From a bacterium (GTDB taxonomy: Bacteria > Vulcanimicrobiota > Vulcanimicrobiia > Vulcanimicrobiales > SCRA01), in the NCBI GenBank assembly GCA_004298675.1, contig SCRI01000044.1, positions 1 to 64,000 of the forward strand: a stretch of 64,000 nt of DNA. Reading direction: 5' to 3'. The number at the start of each line of letters is the position of its first letter. Within the stretch, counting starts at the first letter, position 1. Both the position numbers and the translations under genes were made by a program. The notes under the pieces are model-generated. The model saw only the letters and a program-made list of their open reading frames with translations, made no database searches and was not told the DNA's origin. This document shows positions 35,116 to 43,244 of the stretch, one piece after another.

Positions 35116-36081
35116 GTGGCGAGGATCCGTTTCGAAGGCGTCCGCGTCGTCTACCCCACGGCGTCGCGCCCAGCGGTGGACGGTATCTCGCTGACGGTCC
35201 CCAGCGGCTGTCTCGCGGTGCTCTTGGGCCCCTCGGGCTGCGGCAAGACCACGCTGCTGCGCACGGTCAACCGTCTCCAGCCGATCGCTGCCGGGCGCAT
35301 CGAGATCGACGGCCGCGACACGGCCGCGCTGGATCCCATCGTGCTGCGGCGCAGCATCGGCTACGTGATCCAAGCGGTGGGACTCTTTCCGCACCTCACG
35401 GTGGCACAGAACGTGGCGGTGGTTCCGAACTTGCTGCGCTGGGACCCGCGGCGCGTGGCCGCCCGCGTCGACGAGCTGCTCGCGTCGGTCTCACTCGATC
35501 CAGCCGTCTTCCGCCGCCGTTTCCCAAGCCAGCTCTCGGGGGGACAGCAGCAGCGCGTGGGCATCGCACGGGCGCTGGCCGCGGAGCCGGAAATTCTGCT
35601 CATGGACGAGCCCTTCGGCGCGGTTGATGCCATCGTGCGCGGCAGCCTTCAAGAGGAGACGTTGGCTTTGCAGCGGCGCGTCGGCGCGACCATCCTCTTC
35701 GTGACGCACGACGTGGAGGAGGCGCTGCTGCTGGCCGACCTGCTGATCGTGATGCGCGACGGACGAATCGAACAGGCCGGCGCGCCCGCCGAGATCCTCA
35801 CTCGCCCCGCTACCCCGTTCGTGGCGGATCTGGTGGACGCGGGAGACGCGCTGCGCCGGCTCTCCGTCATCACGCTGGGCGAGCTGCTCGCACACGGCCA
35901 GCCGGCTGCGCCGGAGGCCGGGAGCTCCGCCGAGCTCCCGAGCCTCGACGCCGGCGCGTCACTGCGCGATGCACTCGCCGTCATGCTGGAGGCCGGCGCA
36001 TCACGCCTGCGCGTGCTGCGAGACGGCCACGAGGCCGCCATCTTGGACCTCGACACGCTGCGCGGAGCCGCACGCCGGTGA
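35116..36081 (+). CDS. OpuC-type ABC transporter, ATP-binding protein
   Basis: A 321-residue ATPase starting at GTG. Walker [31 protein letters not shown], signature [16 protein letters not shown], Walker [13 protein letters not shown] and [16 protein letters not shown] match the OpuCA/ProV group. After the nucleotide domain there are about 85 residues with one degenerate CBS-like region ([23 protein letters not shown]), whereas OpuCA has two full CBS domains that sense ionic strength. The next permease overlaps its stop (GTGA). Confidence 0.92.
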   Translation: MARIRFEGVRVVYPTASRPAVDGISLTVPSGCLAVLLGPSGCGKTTLLRTVNRLQPIAAGRIEIDGRDTAALDPIVLRRSIGYVIQAVGLFPHLTVAQNVAVVPNLLRWDPRRVAARVDELLASVSLDPAVFRRRFPSQLSGGQQQRVGIARALAAEPEILLMDEPFGAVDAIVRGSLQEETLALQRRVGATILFVTHDVEEALLLADLLIVMRDGRIEQAGAPAEILTRPATPFVADLVDAGDALRRLSVITLGELLAHGQPAAPEAGSSAELPSLDAGASLRDALAVMLEAGASRLRVLRDGHEAAILDLDTLRGAARR

Positions 36082-36695
36082 GCTGGCTGGGCGCGCACGC
36101 GGGCGAGATCGCCGCCTATACGCTGCAGCACCTCGCGCTCTGCGGCACCTCGTTCGCCATCGCACTCGCCATCGCCGTGCCGCTGGGGCTGCTCGCAGCC
36201 AAGCGCGGCCGCGTGGGGATCGCGCTGATCGCACTGCTCGACGCCATCTACACCATCCCGAGTCTCGCGCTCTTCGCGCTGCTGATCCCGCTGCTGGGGC
36301 TGGGCTTCTGGACGGCGGTCACGGCGCTGACGGCCTACGCGCAGGTGATCCTCGTGCGCAACATCGTGGCGGCCGTGCGCAGCGTTCCGCCGTGGATGGT
36401 CGACGCCGCGCGTGGGCTGGGCATGACCCCGCTGCAAGTCTTCACGCGCGTCGAGCTCCCAGTCGGCGCACCCGTGGTCATCGCGGGCGCGCGCGTGGCG
36501 GCGGTCTCGATCATCGCCTTCGCCAGCGTGGCGGCATGGATCGACGCCGGCGGCTTAGGCACGCTGATCTTCGCCGGAATCGAGCGGCAGGACATCCGCC
36601 CCATCGCTGCGGGCACGCTGAGCATCGCGGCGCTGGCGCTGGCCGCGGACGCCGCGCTGCGGGCTATGGAACGCCTGCTGCGCGCAGCAGGCTGA
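36078..36695 (+). CDS. OpuC-type ABC transporter, permease 2
   Basis: A 205-residue permease of the OpuCD type, beginning at a GTG that overlaps the ATPase stop. Hydrophobic segments alternate with AVPLGLLAAKRG, DAIYTIPSLALFALLIPLLGLGFWTAV and the EAA loop DAARGLGMTPLQVFTRVELPVGAPVVIAGARV. It is shorter than the first permease and probably makes a heterodimeric channel with it. Its last 32 bases overlap the end of egtD on the other strand. Confidence 0.9.
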   Translation: MSWLGAHAGEIAAYTLQHLALCGTSFAIALAIAVPLGLLAAKRGRVGIALIALLDAIYTIPSLALFALLIPLLGLGFWTAVTALTAYAQVILVRNIVAAVRSVPPWMVDAARGLGMTPLQVFTRVELPVGAPVVIAGARVAAVSIIAFASVAAWIDAGGLGTLIFAGIERQDIRPIAAGTLSIAALALAADAALRAMERLLRAAG

Positions 36696-37650
36696 GCGCG
36701 AACAGATGCCCCCGGTCGTACCAGCGCCCGGCGAGCTCGAAACCGCCCGCGGCAGCCATGGCGTCGATCTCCGCCTCGCTGTACTTGTACGAGCTCTCGG
36801 TGTGGATCGTCTCGCCGGCATGGATGCGCAGGTCCAGGCCGAGCTCCGCGATATGCACGTCCTGCGAGCGCAGACACACCAAGTAGCTCGCCACGCAGCC
36901 GCTGCCGGGATCGTAGGAGGCCACGTGGCGAAAGCGCGCGAGATCGAACGTGCCGCCCAGCTCGCGGTTGATGCGGACCAGGATGTTGCGCTCGAAGGCC
37001 GCGGTCACGCCCAACGCGTCGTCGTAGGCCGCTTCGATGACGGCGGGGCTCTTGCGCAGGTCCGTGCCCAACAGCAACGCGTCGCCGCAACGCAGCACCG
37101 CGCGCATCCGGCGCAGCAACGCACAGGCTTCGGCGTGCTCGAGATTGCCGATGTTCGACCCGAGGAAGAGCATCAACGCGCGGCGCCCCTCCAGCTGCAC
37201 CGCCCGCAGACCCGCGTCGTAATCTCCGGCATAACCGTACACTGTCAGCGCCGGATGACGTTCGAGCAGCCGGCCCGCCGCGGCTTCCAGCGCCTCCTCG
37301 GCGATATCAAGCGCGTGCAGCCGCAGCGCGGTCGCCGCCGCCAGCGCGGGGCGGACCAGCAGCTCCGTCTTCTCGCCGCTCCCGCCGCCCAGCTCCACCA
37401 GCTCGTCTGGCGCGCCGGCGGCCGCCACGATCGCAGCCCCCTCGCATGCGAGTATCTCACGCTCCGCGCGCGTGAGGTAGTACTCCGGCAGCGCCGTGAT
37501 GGCGTCGAAGAGCAGGGACCCTAGCGCATCGTAGAGATACTTGGCGGGCAGCCGCCGCGGCGTCGCCAGCAGCCCGGCGCGTACGTCGCCGGCGAACCCG
37601 GCGGCCGCCGCCGGGAGGCGCACCACGCGCCAGCGCTGCGTGGAGATCAT
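36664..37650 (-). CDS. egtD: L-histidine Nalpha-methyltransferase (hercynine synthase)
   Basis: A 328-residue protein of the EgtD family. It starts with the family segment LPAKYLYDALGSLLFDAITALPEYYLTRAEREIL, then the SAM site LVELGGGSGEKTELL and LFLGSNIGNLEHAEACALLRRM. The late IHTESSYKYSEAEIDAMAAAGGFELAGRWYDRGHLFALSLLR binds histidine. EgtD trimethylates histidine to hercynine, the first step to ergothioneine. No egtB, egtC or egtE lies in the window. Its ATG overlaps the ppk1 stop (TGATG), so the two are coupled. Confidence 0.93.
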   Translation of the reverse strand: MISTQRWRVVRLPAAAAGFAGDVRAGLLATPRRLPAKYLYDALGSLLFDAITALPEYYLTRAEREILACEGAAIVAAAGAPDELVELGGGSGEKTELLVRPALAAATALRLHALDIAEEALEAAAGRLLERHPALTVYGYAGDYDAGLRAVQLEGRRALMLFLGSNIGNLEHAEACALLRRMRAVLRCGDALLLGTDLRKSPAVIEAAYDDALGVTAAFERNILVRINRELGGTFDLARFRHVASYDPGSGCVASYLVCLRSQDVHIAELGLDLRIHAGETIHTESSYKYSEAEIDAMAAAGGFELAGRWYDRGHLFALSLLRAAGVP

Positions 37651-39821
37651 CAGAGCCGCAACCCTCCCTCGCTCAAGAAACGCGCCTGCGACGCCAGCGG
37701 CAACTCGCCCGGCGCCGGCATGCGGCGAATGTAGCGTCCGTCGGACTGCATCTCGCGCGCGGTGATGTTGTCCTCGAGATAAACCGTCAGAAGACGATCG
37801 CGCAACCAGCGCAGCAGCTGCGCGTCCTCGACCGGCACCATCACCTCGACGCGCCGGTCGAGGTTACGCCCCATCCAGTCCGCGCTGCCGATGTAGACGC
37901 GCTCCGCGCCGCCGTTGGCGAAGTACCAGGCACGTGAGTGCTCCAAAAAACGGCCGACGATACTGCGCACGCGGATGCGTTCGCTGACGCCGGGGAGCCC
38001 GGGGCGCAGCGCGCACATGCCGCGCACGATCAGGTCGATCTCGACGCCCGCGCGCGAGGCTTCGTAGAGCGCACGAATGACGGCATGATCGGTAATCGCG
38101 TTCATCTTCGCGACGATCCGCGCCGGCCGTCCGCTGCGCGCGTGGCCGGCTTCGCGCTCGATCAGCCTCAGCACGGAGGCACGCAGGTTGACGGGGGCCA
38201 CGAGCAGCGTGCGATACGCCTCGCGGTGCGAGAAGCCCGTGAGAAAGTTGAACAGATCGGTGACGTCGGCGCCGATCTCGTCACGGCACGTGAAGTACGA
38301 GAGATCCGTGTAGATACGCGCCGTCTTGTCGTTATAGTTGCCGGTCCCGATATGAACGTAACGCCGCAGCCCGTCCTCTTCCTTGCGGACCACCAGCGTC
38401 GTCTTGCAGTGCGTCTTGAGTCCCAGCAGGCCGTAGACCACGTGCACTCCGGAACGCTCGAGGTTGCGCGCCCAATGAATGTTGTTCTCCTCGTCGAAAC
38501 GCGCCTTGAGCTCGACGAGCGCCGCCACCTGCTTGCCGTTGGCTACCGCCTCCATCAACGCGCGCACCACCGGTGAGTCGCCGCTCGTGCGATAGAGCGT
38601 CTGTTTGATCGCCAGCACCTGCGGGTCGGCGGCGGCCTCCTGCACGAACTGCACCACCGGCTCGAACGAATCGAACGGATGGTGCAGCAGGATGTCGTTC
38701 TCACGGACGGCGGCGAAGAGGTCGCTGCGCCCGTGCAGCCGCGCCGGTACCGCCGGCGCGAAGGGCTTGTCGCGCAACTCCGCAACGTCGAGCGCGGCCA
38801 GCGTCAAGAAATCGCCCACGGCCATCGGACCGTCGACGAAATAGACGTCCTGCTCTTCGACCTCGATGCCGTCCATCAGCAGGCTCAGCATGCGTTCCGG
38901 CATGCGTTGGTCGGCCTCCAGACGCACCGCCGCGCCGAAGCGCCGCTTGCGCAGCTCCGACTCCACCATCTCCAGCAGATCGTCGGCTTCGTCCTCTTGG
39001 AGATCGAGATCCGCGTTGCGGGTGACGCGGAAGCGGTACCACGAACGCACGAGCATCCCCGGAAAGAGCTCGGCCAGGTTGTCGCCGATCACGTCCTCCA
39101 GCAGCGCGTAGCGGTAGGGTTTACCTGGCAGCGGTTGGAGCGGCACGAAACGCGGCAGTACTTGCGGTACCTTGACGCGTGCGAAATGCGTGGGCTCGCC
39201 GCCGCGCGGATCCTCGATCTCCAGTGCCAGCGAGAGGCTGAGGTTCGAAATATAGGGGAACGGGTGGCCCGGATCGACCGCCAGCGGCGTGAGCACGGGG
39301 AAGATTTGGTCGTCGAAGACGCGCCGCAGTTCCACGAGATCTTCGGGGCGCAACTCGGCATGGGGAACCAGCGCAACGCCGGCCTGGGCCAGCGCAGGCA
39401 GAAGATCGTACGTCAACACCTCGACGTGGCGGCGCACGATCGGCTCGAGGCGCTCGCGAATGACGCGCAGGTGCTCGCGCGGGACCAGACCGTCGTCGGA
39501 GGGCTGCACGACGCCGGCATCGACCTGCTGCTTGAGTCCCGCCACGCGAATCATGAAGAATTCGTCGAGATTGGTGGCGAAGATCGCGAGGAACTTCAGG
39601 CGCTCCAACAGCGGGTGGCGCGCGTCAAGCCCCTCTTCGAGCACGCGCGCATTGAATGCGAGCCAGCTCAGCTCGCGGCTCAGATAGAGCGAGGCATCAT
39701 CGAGGTCGAGGTTCGCGCCCGCATCCGTGCGTCGCGGCTCCACGCCCGCGGATTCCAACATGGACGCAGGCGCTTCGCCGCCGCAGGCAGGGGCGACCTC
39801 TCGAAAAGAGATTCCCGCCAC
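37650..39821 (-). CDS. ppk1: Polyphosphate kinase 1
   Basis: A 723-residue PPK1. The N-terminal domain holds YLSRELSWLAFNARVLEEGLDARHPLLERLKFLAIFATNLDEFFMIRVAGL; the catalytic domain shows KQTLYRTSGDSPVVRAL, GLLGLKTHCKTTLVVRKEEDGLRRYVHIGTGNYN (catalytic His) and EHSRAWYFANGG and YIGSADWMGRNLDRRVEVMVP. It reversibly makes polyphosphate from ATP. The start may be GTG 39821 or the internal ATG 39761; the latter leaves more room for promoters against the divergent gene. egtD follows. Confidence 0.96.
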   Translation of the reverse strand: MAGISFREVAPACGGEAPASMLESAGVEPRRTDAGANLDLDDASLYLSRELSWLAFNARVLEEGLDARHPLLERLKFLAIFATNLDEFFMIRVAGLKQQVDAGVVQPSDDGLVPREHLRVIRERLEPIVRRHVEVLTYDLLPALAQAGVALVPHAELRPEDLVELRRVFDDQIFPVLTPLAVDPGHPFPYISNLSLSLALEIEDPRGGEPTHFARVKVPQVLPRFVPLQPLPGKPYRYALLEDVIGDNLAELFPGMLVRSWYRFRVTRNADLDLQEDEADDLLEMVESELRKRRFGAAVRLEADQRMPERMLSLLMDGIEVEEQDVYFVDGPMAVGDFLTLAALDVAELRDKPFAPAVPARLHGRSDLFAAVRENDILLHHPFDSFEPVVQFVQEAAADPQVLAIKQTLYRTSGDSPVVRALMEAVANGKQVAALVELKARFDEENNIHWARNLERSGVHVVYGLLGLKTHCKTTLVVRKEEDGLRRYVHIGTGNYNDKTARIYTDLSYFTCRDEIGADVTDLFNFLTGFSHREAYRTLLVAPVNLRASVLRLIEREAGHARSGRPARIVAKMNAITDHAVIRALYEASRAGVEIDLIVRGMCALRPGLPGVSERIRVRSIVGRFLEHSRAWYFANGGAERVYIGSADWMGRNLDRRVEVMVPVEDAQLLRWLRDRLLTVYLEDNITAREMQSDGRYIRRMPAPGELPLASQARFLSEGGLRL

Positions 39822-39840
39822 TCACGAGAACTCGCCAGCG

Positions 39841-40389
39841 GTGAGCCGCCGCCTTCGTGCCTTGATTCCTTTGAGCGCGTTGATACTCGCCTTTGTACTG
39901 GCTTTCACGGCCGTGCATCACCGGCATCTGCTCCAAGTGTGGCTCATCGAAGCAGGTCCGCTCGGGCCGCTGGTCTCGATCGCCATCTACGTGGGTCTGG
40001 TCAGCTCGCCGTTCGTCTCGTCGGATATCCTCGCGTTGCTCAACGGAGCGATCTTCGGCTTCTGGGAAGGGGCGGCGATCAACTGCGCCGGCGTCATGCT
40101 CGGGGGCGTCAGTACCTACCTCATCGCACGCCGTGCCGGAGAGTTTCTAGACATCCACGAGGATCTAGAACGCTTGCCGCCGTGGGTCAAGCGGCTGCCG
40201 GTGGGCTCGCCGCTCTTCCTGCTGGCTTTGCGCGTGGTCCCATGGGTGGGCGGAACGATCGCCAACAACGTCGCCGGCTTCTATAAGATCGCCATCCTGC
40301 GCCATCTCTGGACCACCGCCGTGGTGGCGCTGCCGGTAGCGATCTTCACGGCCTATGCCGGTTGGCGGGCGGTCGGACTCTTGCGCTGA
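39841..40389 (+). CDS. VTT-domain (TVP38/DedA-like) membrane protein
   Basis: A 182-residue membrane protein of the SNARE-associated/VTT family. LRALIPLSALILAFVLAF is the first helix; then GPLGPLVSIAIYVGLVSSPFVSSDILALLNGAIFGFWEGAAINCAGVMLGGVSTYLIARRAG, and LFLLALRVVPWVGGTIANNVAGFYKIAILRHLWTTAVV gives the characteristic reentrant loops. Such proteins act as lipid scramblases or undecaprenyl-phosphate flippases. The start is uncertain: GTG 39841 is chosen, but an ATG at 39760 would overlap ppk1. Confidence 0.8.
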   Translation: MSRRLRALIPLSALILAFVLAFTAVHHRHLLQVWLIEAGPLGPLVSIAIYVGLVSSPFVSSDILALLNGAIFGFWEGAAINCAGVMLGGVSTYLIARRAGEFLDIHEDLERLPPWVKRLPVGSPLFLLALRVVPWVGGTIANNVAGFYKIAILRHLWTTAVVALPVAIFTAYAGWRAVGLLR

Positions 40390-40421
40390 AAGCAGCGAAC
40401 GTTTGTTCGGCTTCGACGCGG

Positions 40422-40694
40422 CTATTCCCGGCGGGTCCGCTGCTTCGGCAGGGGTATCTCACGGTACGGAAGCAAATCCTCAGGTGGGACCTTGGTGGAG
40501 CGGGCCGCCGCACGAGAGGCACGCCGTTTCAGGTGCTCGCGGATCCAGATCCCGCCAACGGCCAGCAAAGCCGCAAGCGCGTAGCCAAAAATGAGCGCCA
40601 GCGTCAGAGGCGAAGCAGGGTCGTTGGGGCGGATCGCGCCGAGCATCACGCCCGCCAAGACTACCGCCGAGCCAGCGAAAGTTGCGCTCTGCAC
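40422..40694 (-). CDS. Small two-helix membrane protein of unknown function
   Basis: A 90-residue candidate starting at GTG 40694. It has two hydrophobic segments (residues 1-22 ATFAGSAVVLAGVMLGAI and 30-51 LTLALIFGYALAALLAVGGIWI) and a basic, Arg-rich tail that should face the cytoplasm (positive-inside). No ribosome site is seen and no family recognised. It is divergent from the small gene at 40722 with only 27 bases between them. Confidence 0.4.
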   Translation of the reverse strand: MQSATFAGSAVVLAGVMLGAIRPNDPASPLTLALIFGYALAALLAVGGIWIREHLKRRASRAAARSTKVPPEDLLPYREIPLPKQRTRRE

Positions 40695-40721
40695 GCCACG
40701 AACGAGGACGATCGCAACGGA

Positions 40722-40907
40722 ATGGCCGAGGTCGGCACAAACACCACCACGCTCGTCGGGCGGCGCCGCTTCCTTGCGGCCGTCTCCGACCGACAGGGGC
40801 GCGAGTGGACGATCTGTGTGGAGGGGCGCTCCCGGGACGAAGCTAACCGCGCCGCGGAGTCCGTGCTCCGCGCCGGCGAAACGGTCCACGGCATCGCCGA
40901 GCAGTAG
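40722..40907 (+). CDS. Small soluble protein of unknown function
   Basis: A 61-residue candidate (MAEVGTNTTTLVGRRRFLAAVSDRQGREW...). A short beta strand run (RFLAAVSDRQGREWTICVEGRS) followed by a helix (RDEANRAAESVLRAGETVHGIAE) looks like a compact beta-alpha fold. AGGA lies 14 bases before the ATG, rather far. It ends 13 bases before the glycosyltransferase gene and probably shares its message. Family not recognised. Confidence 0.45.
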   Translation: MAEVGTNTTTLVGRRRFLAAVSDRQGREWTICVEGRSRDEANRAAESVLRAGETVHGIAEQ

Positions 40908-40920
40908 CCTGATCTCTCGC

Positions 40921-42087
40921 ATGCAGCGGCGGCGCATTCTCTTCCTGATCTCCGACAGCGGCGGCGGCCATCGCGCCGGCGCCGAAGCCATCGCCGCCGC
41001 GCTCGCCGAACGCCCCGACGCCGACGCATTCGAATACCGCATTGAAGACGCGCTGGTGCAGTGCCGCTTCCCGCTCAGCGCCCTCAACACCGGGTATCAC
41101 CTGGCACTGAAGTACGGGCCGTTCGTCTACGGCGCGCTCTACCATGCCACCAACGGCGAGCGGCGCTACCGCACGCTGGTGGAGAGCTGCAACTCGCTCT
41201 ACCGTCAGGCGTTGCTGCGCCTGGTACGGTCCTACAACCCCGACGTCATCGTCTCCGTTCATCCGCTGCTCAACCACGTCGCGCTGCGCGTGCGCAGCGA
41301 GCTGGGAAGCCGTGCCCCCATCGTCACCGTGATCACGGACCTAGGCCGGGTGCACGCCGGCTGGATCGCGCCCTCCGCCGACGCCATCGTGGTCCCCTCG
41401 GCCGAGGTGCGCGCCTGCGCCGTCGAACGTGGGGTGCCTCTGCAGAAGATTCATCTGCTGGGCCATCCGGTGCATCCGCGCTTCGCCGACTACGACGAGT
41501 CGCGCGCGCAAATTCGCGAGCGGCTGGGCCTGCCGCGCGATTGTAAGATCGTCTTGCTGATGGCCGGCGGCGAAGGCGGCGGCAAACTCTCCCGGATCAC
41601 CGACGCCTTGGGAACCGCCGGTCTCAAGAACGCGCACCTCATCGTCTGCACCGGACGCAACGAGACGCTCAAAACGCGGCTCGAAGAAGTAGGCGGCGCC
41701 TTCGACGTCCCCATGACCGTGCTGGGCTTCACGCACGAGATCCCCGCGCTCATGCGCGCGGCCGATCTCCTGGTAACCAAAGCGGGACCGGGCGCTATTG
41801 CAGAAGCCTGTGTCGCCGCGGTCCCCATGGTCGTCTACGACTACGTTCCGGGACAAGAGCGCGGCAATATCGACCACGTCCGGCGCACGGGCATCGGCGA
41901 GGTGACGCTGTCCGTGGGGCAGACGGTGCGCGCCGTCCAACGCCTGCTGCGCGACGCCAAGCGTCTGGAGCGCATGCGCGGCTGCGAGCGGGAGATCGCC
42001 CGCCCGCAAGCCTCGCGTCAGATTGCCGACTTGGTCATCGGCTTCGCCGGAATCCACCAGCCCCAGTACGCCGCGGCCGGGCGCTAA
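40921..42087 (+). CDS. MGDG-synthase / diacylglycerol-glucosyltransferase-like GT28 enzyme
   Basis: A 388-residue glycosyltransferase of the MGDG synthase type. The N-terminal domain carries ILFLISDSGGGHRAGAEAI and VSVHPLLNHVALRVRSELG; the C-terminal GT28 domain shows VLLMAGGEGGGKLSRIT, VLGFTHEIPALMRAADLLVTKAGPGAIAEACVAAVPMVVYDYVPGQERGNIDHV, which binds the UDP-sugar. It should add a sugar to diacylglycerol at the inner membrane face, making a glycolipid. The acceptor is inferred from the family. Confidence 0.85.
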   Translation: MQRRRILFLISDSGGGHRAGAEAIAAALAERPDADAFEYRIEDALVQCRFPLSALNTGYHLALKYGPFVYGALYHATNGERRYRTLVESCNSLYRQALLRLVRSYNPDVIVSVHPLLNHVALRVRSELGSRAPIVTVITDLGRVHAGWIAPSADAIVVPSAEVRACAVERGVPLQKIHLLGHPVHPRFADYDESRAQIRERLGLPRDCKIVLLMAGGEGGGKLSRITDALGTAGLKNAHLIVCTGRNETLKTRLEEVGGAFDVPMTVLGFTHEIPALMRAADLLVTKAGPGAIAEACVAAVPMVVYDYVPGQERGNIDHVRRTGIGEVTLSVGQTVRAVQRLLRDAKRLERMRGCEREIARPQASRQIADLVIGFAGIHQPQYAAAGR

Positions 42088-42096
42088 GCGCCGTTT

Positions 42097-42291
42097 CTAA
42101 CCGCGCTCGTCCCTCATCGCGCTGCGCAGCGATGCCACGAGCTCCGGAGAGTCCTGGTGCCCGTGCGTGGAGATGGCGTGCTCGCGTGCGATCTTGAGCA
42201 CCTCTTCCTCGGTGCCCGAGATCATGAGCGAACAGTTGGTTTCGCTCGGATAGAGCCGGCAATCGAGGACCTTGCGCGTTGCAGTAGCCAT
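42097..42291 (-). CDS. DUF1059 protein
   Basis: A 64-residue protein fitting DUF1059: VLDCRLYPSETNCSLMISGTEEEVLKIAREHAISTHGHQDSPELVASLRSAM, with the family's Cys pair and a late HAISTHGHQDSPEL. These small proteins have a GTP-cyclohydrolase-feedback-like or metal-binding fold of unknown role. ATG 42291 is nine bases after GAGGAGG. A sigma-70-type promoter stands 45 bases upstream. It is convergent with the glycosyltransferase gene, nine bases apart. Confidence 0.85.
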   Translation of the reverse strand: MATATRKVLDCRLYPSETNCSLMISGTEEEVLKIAREHAISTHGHQDSPELVASLRSAMRDERG

Positions 42292-42335
42292 GCCGTGATC
42301 CTCCTCTGGAACGGTCACCCAGCCATTCTCGCATC

Positions 42336-42364
42336 AGCATAAGACCCGCGAGCAATGCTGACAA
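42336..42364 (-). promoter_or_regulatory. Sigma-70-type promoter of the DUF1059 gene
   Basis: On the minus strand TTGTCA (42359-42364) and TATGCT (42336-42341) are 17 bases apart. The predicted start gives a leader of about 37 bases with the GGAGG site in it. Confidence 0.7.
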
Positions 42365-42403
42365 GAAGCAGCGGGAGGCGTGGCATGGCCACTGCACTTT
42401 GCC

Positions 42404-43240
42404 TCAACCCTTGTACGTGACGATCCTGCCCCAATCCGACTTCATGCCCCACAAGCCGCTGCGCAGCGTCTCGAGTTGCACGATCTGGCTGTGGTCGACG
42501 AAGAGATTGACCTCGGGTCCGTAGTTCTTCACGTACCACGAGAAGACGTCCGGGTCGGCGGCTTCGAACATGACGTTCTCCAGCCCCAACTCGTCGATGA
42601 TGCGGGCGGCCACGTCGGTGCGCCACGTCGTGACGTTCTCCGTGATGCCCTCGGACTCGATCATGAGCACGTGCGCGCCGGCATCCAAGAAACGCCTGCC
42701 TTGAGCGATGGCGTAGGCCGGATCGCGCGTCCCCTCAGCTTGCAGCTCCTCCGAGCTGGTGGCGCCGCCGGCGCCGAACTGGATGCCGATCTCCGGCTTG
42801 GGCACGAGGCCGGCCTTGGCCACGCGCTCGATCAGACGCAGCCAATCATCGGTAGGATAGGTGACGAAGCCCGCGGATATCTCGAGGATGTCGAAACCCA
42901 CCGCCTTGCACTCTTCGATGTAGCGATCGACGGTGCCGTTGCCGTAGGTCAGAACCCGTTCGATGAAACCGCCGGTGGAGACCAGTACGTTGAAACGGTG
43001 TGCTGTCTCGATGATCTCGGTCAGCGTCTTGCGCGGCATCAGCACGAACGATCCGCCGGCGAACTTCAGGCTGTCGACGTACGGCGACATCGTCTCGAGG
43101 ACGTCCTCCAGGTAGCGCCGGCCCATCGCCGTATAGTAGGGGCCGCGAATCTCCGTCAAGCCGACCTTACGCGGCTTGCTGCTGCGGCGGTTGACGGGAA
43201 TGAACGGGAAGGCTCGCACCTCCCGCATGAGTTCGTTCAT
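42404..43240 (-). CDS. Phosphosulfolactate synthase (ComA)-family protein
   Basis: A 278-residue TIM-barrel protein of the ComA family. KPRKVGLTEIRGPYYTAMGRRYLEDVLETMSPYVDSLKFAGGSFVLMPRKTLTEIIETAHRFNVLVSTGGFIE is the family N-terminal half, and GFDILEISAGFVTYPTDDWLRLIERV and GAHVLMIESEGITEN follow. ComA joins sulfite and phosphoenolpyruvate to phosphosulfolactate in coenzyme M synthesis, but bacterial relatives are of unproven function. AAGGAG before ATG 43240 overlaps the end of the MmgE/PrpD gene, so the pair is an operon. Confidence 0.8.
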   Translation of the reverse strand: MNELMREVRAFPFIPVNRRSSKPRKVGLTEIRGPYYTAMGRRYLEDVLETMSPYVDSLKFAGGSFVLMPRKTLTEIIETAHRFNVLVSTGGFIERVLTYGNGTVDRYIEECKAVGFDILEISAGFVTYPTDDWLRLIERVAKAGLVPKPEIGIQFGAGGATSSEELQAEGTRDPAYAIAQGRRFLDAGAHVLMIESEGITENVTTWRTDVAARIIDELGLENVMFEAADPDVFSWYVKNYGPEVNLFVDHSQIVQLETLRSGLWGMKSDWGRIVTYKG

Positions 43241-43244
43241 GGTC

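Noticed and set aside
33886-35394. A 502-residue open frame on the minus strand
   Set aside because: It is antisense to the OpuC-type importer genes, which overlap each other and have clear motifs.
38679-40286. A 535-residue open frame on the plus strand
   Set aside because: It is antisense to ppk1 and runs out of frame into the VTT-domain gene; no family pattern.
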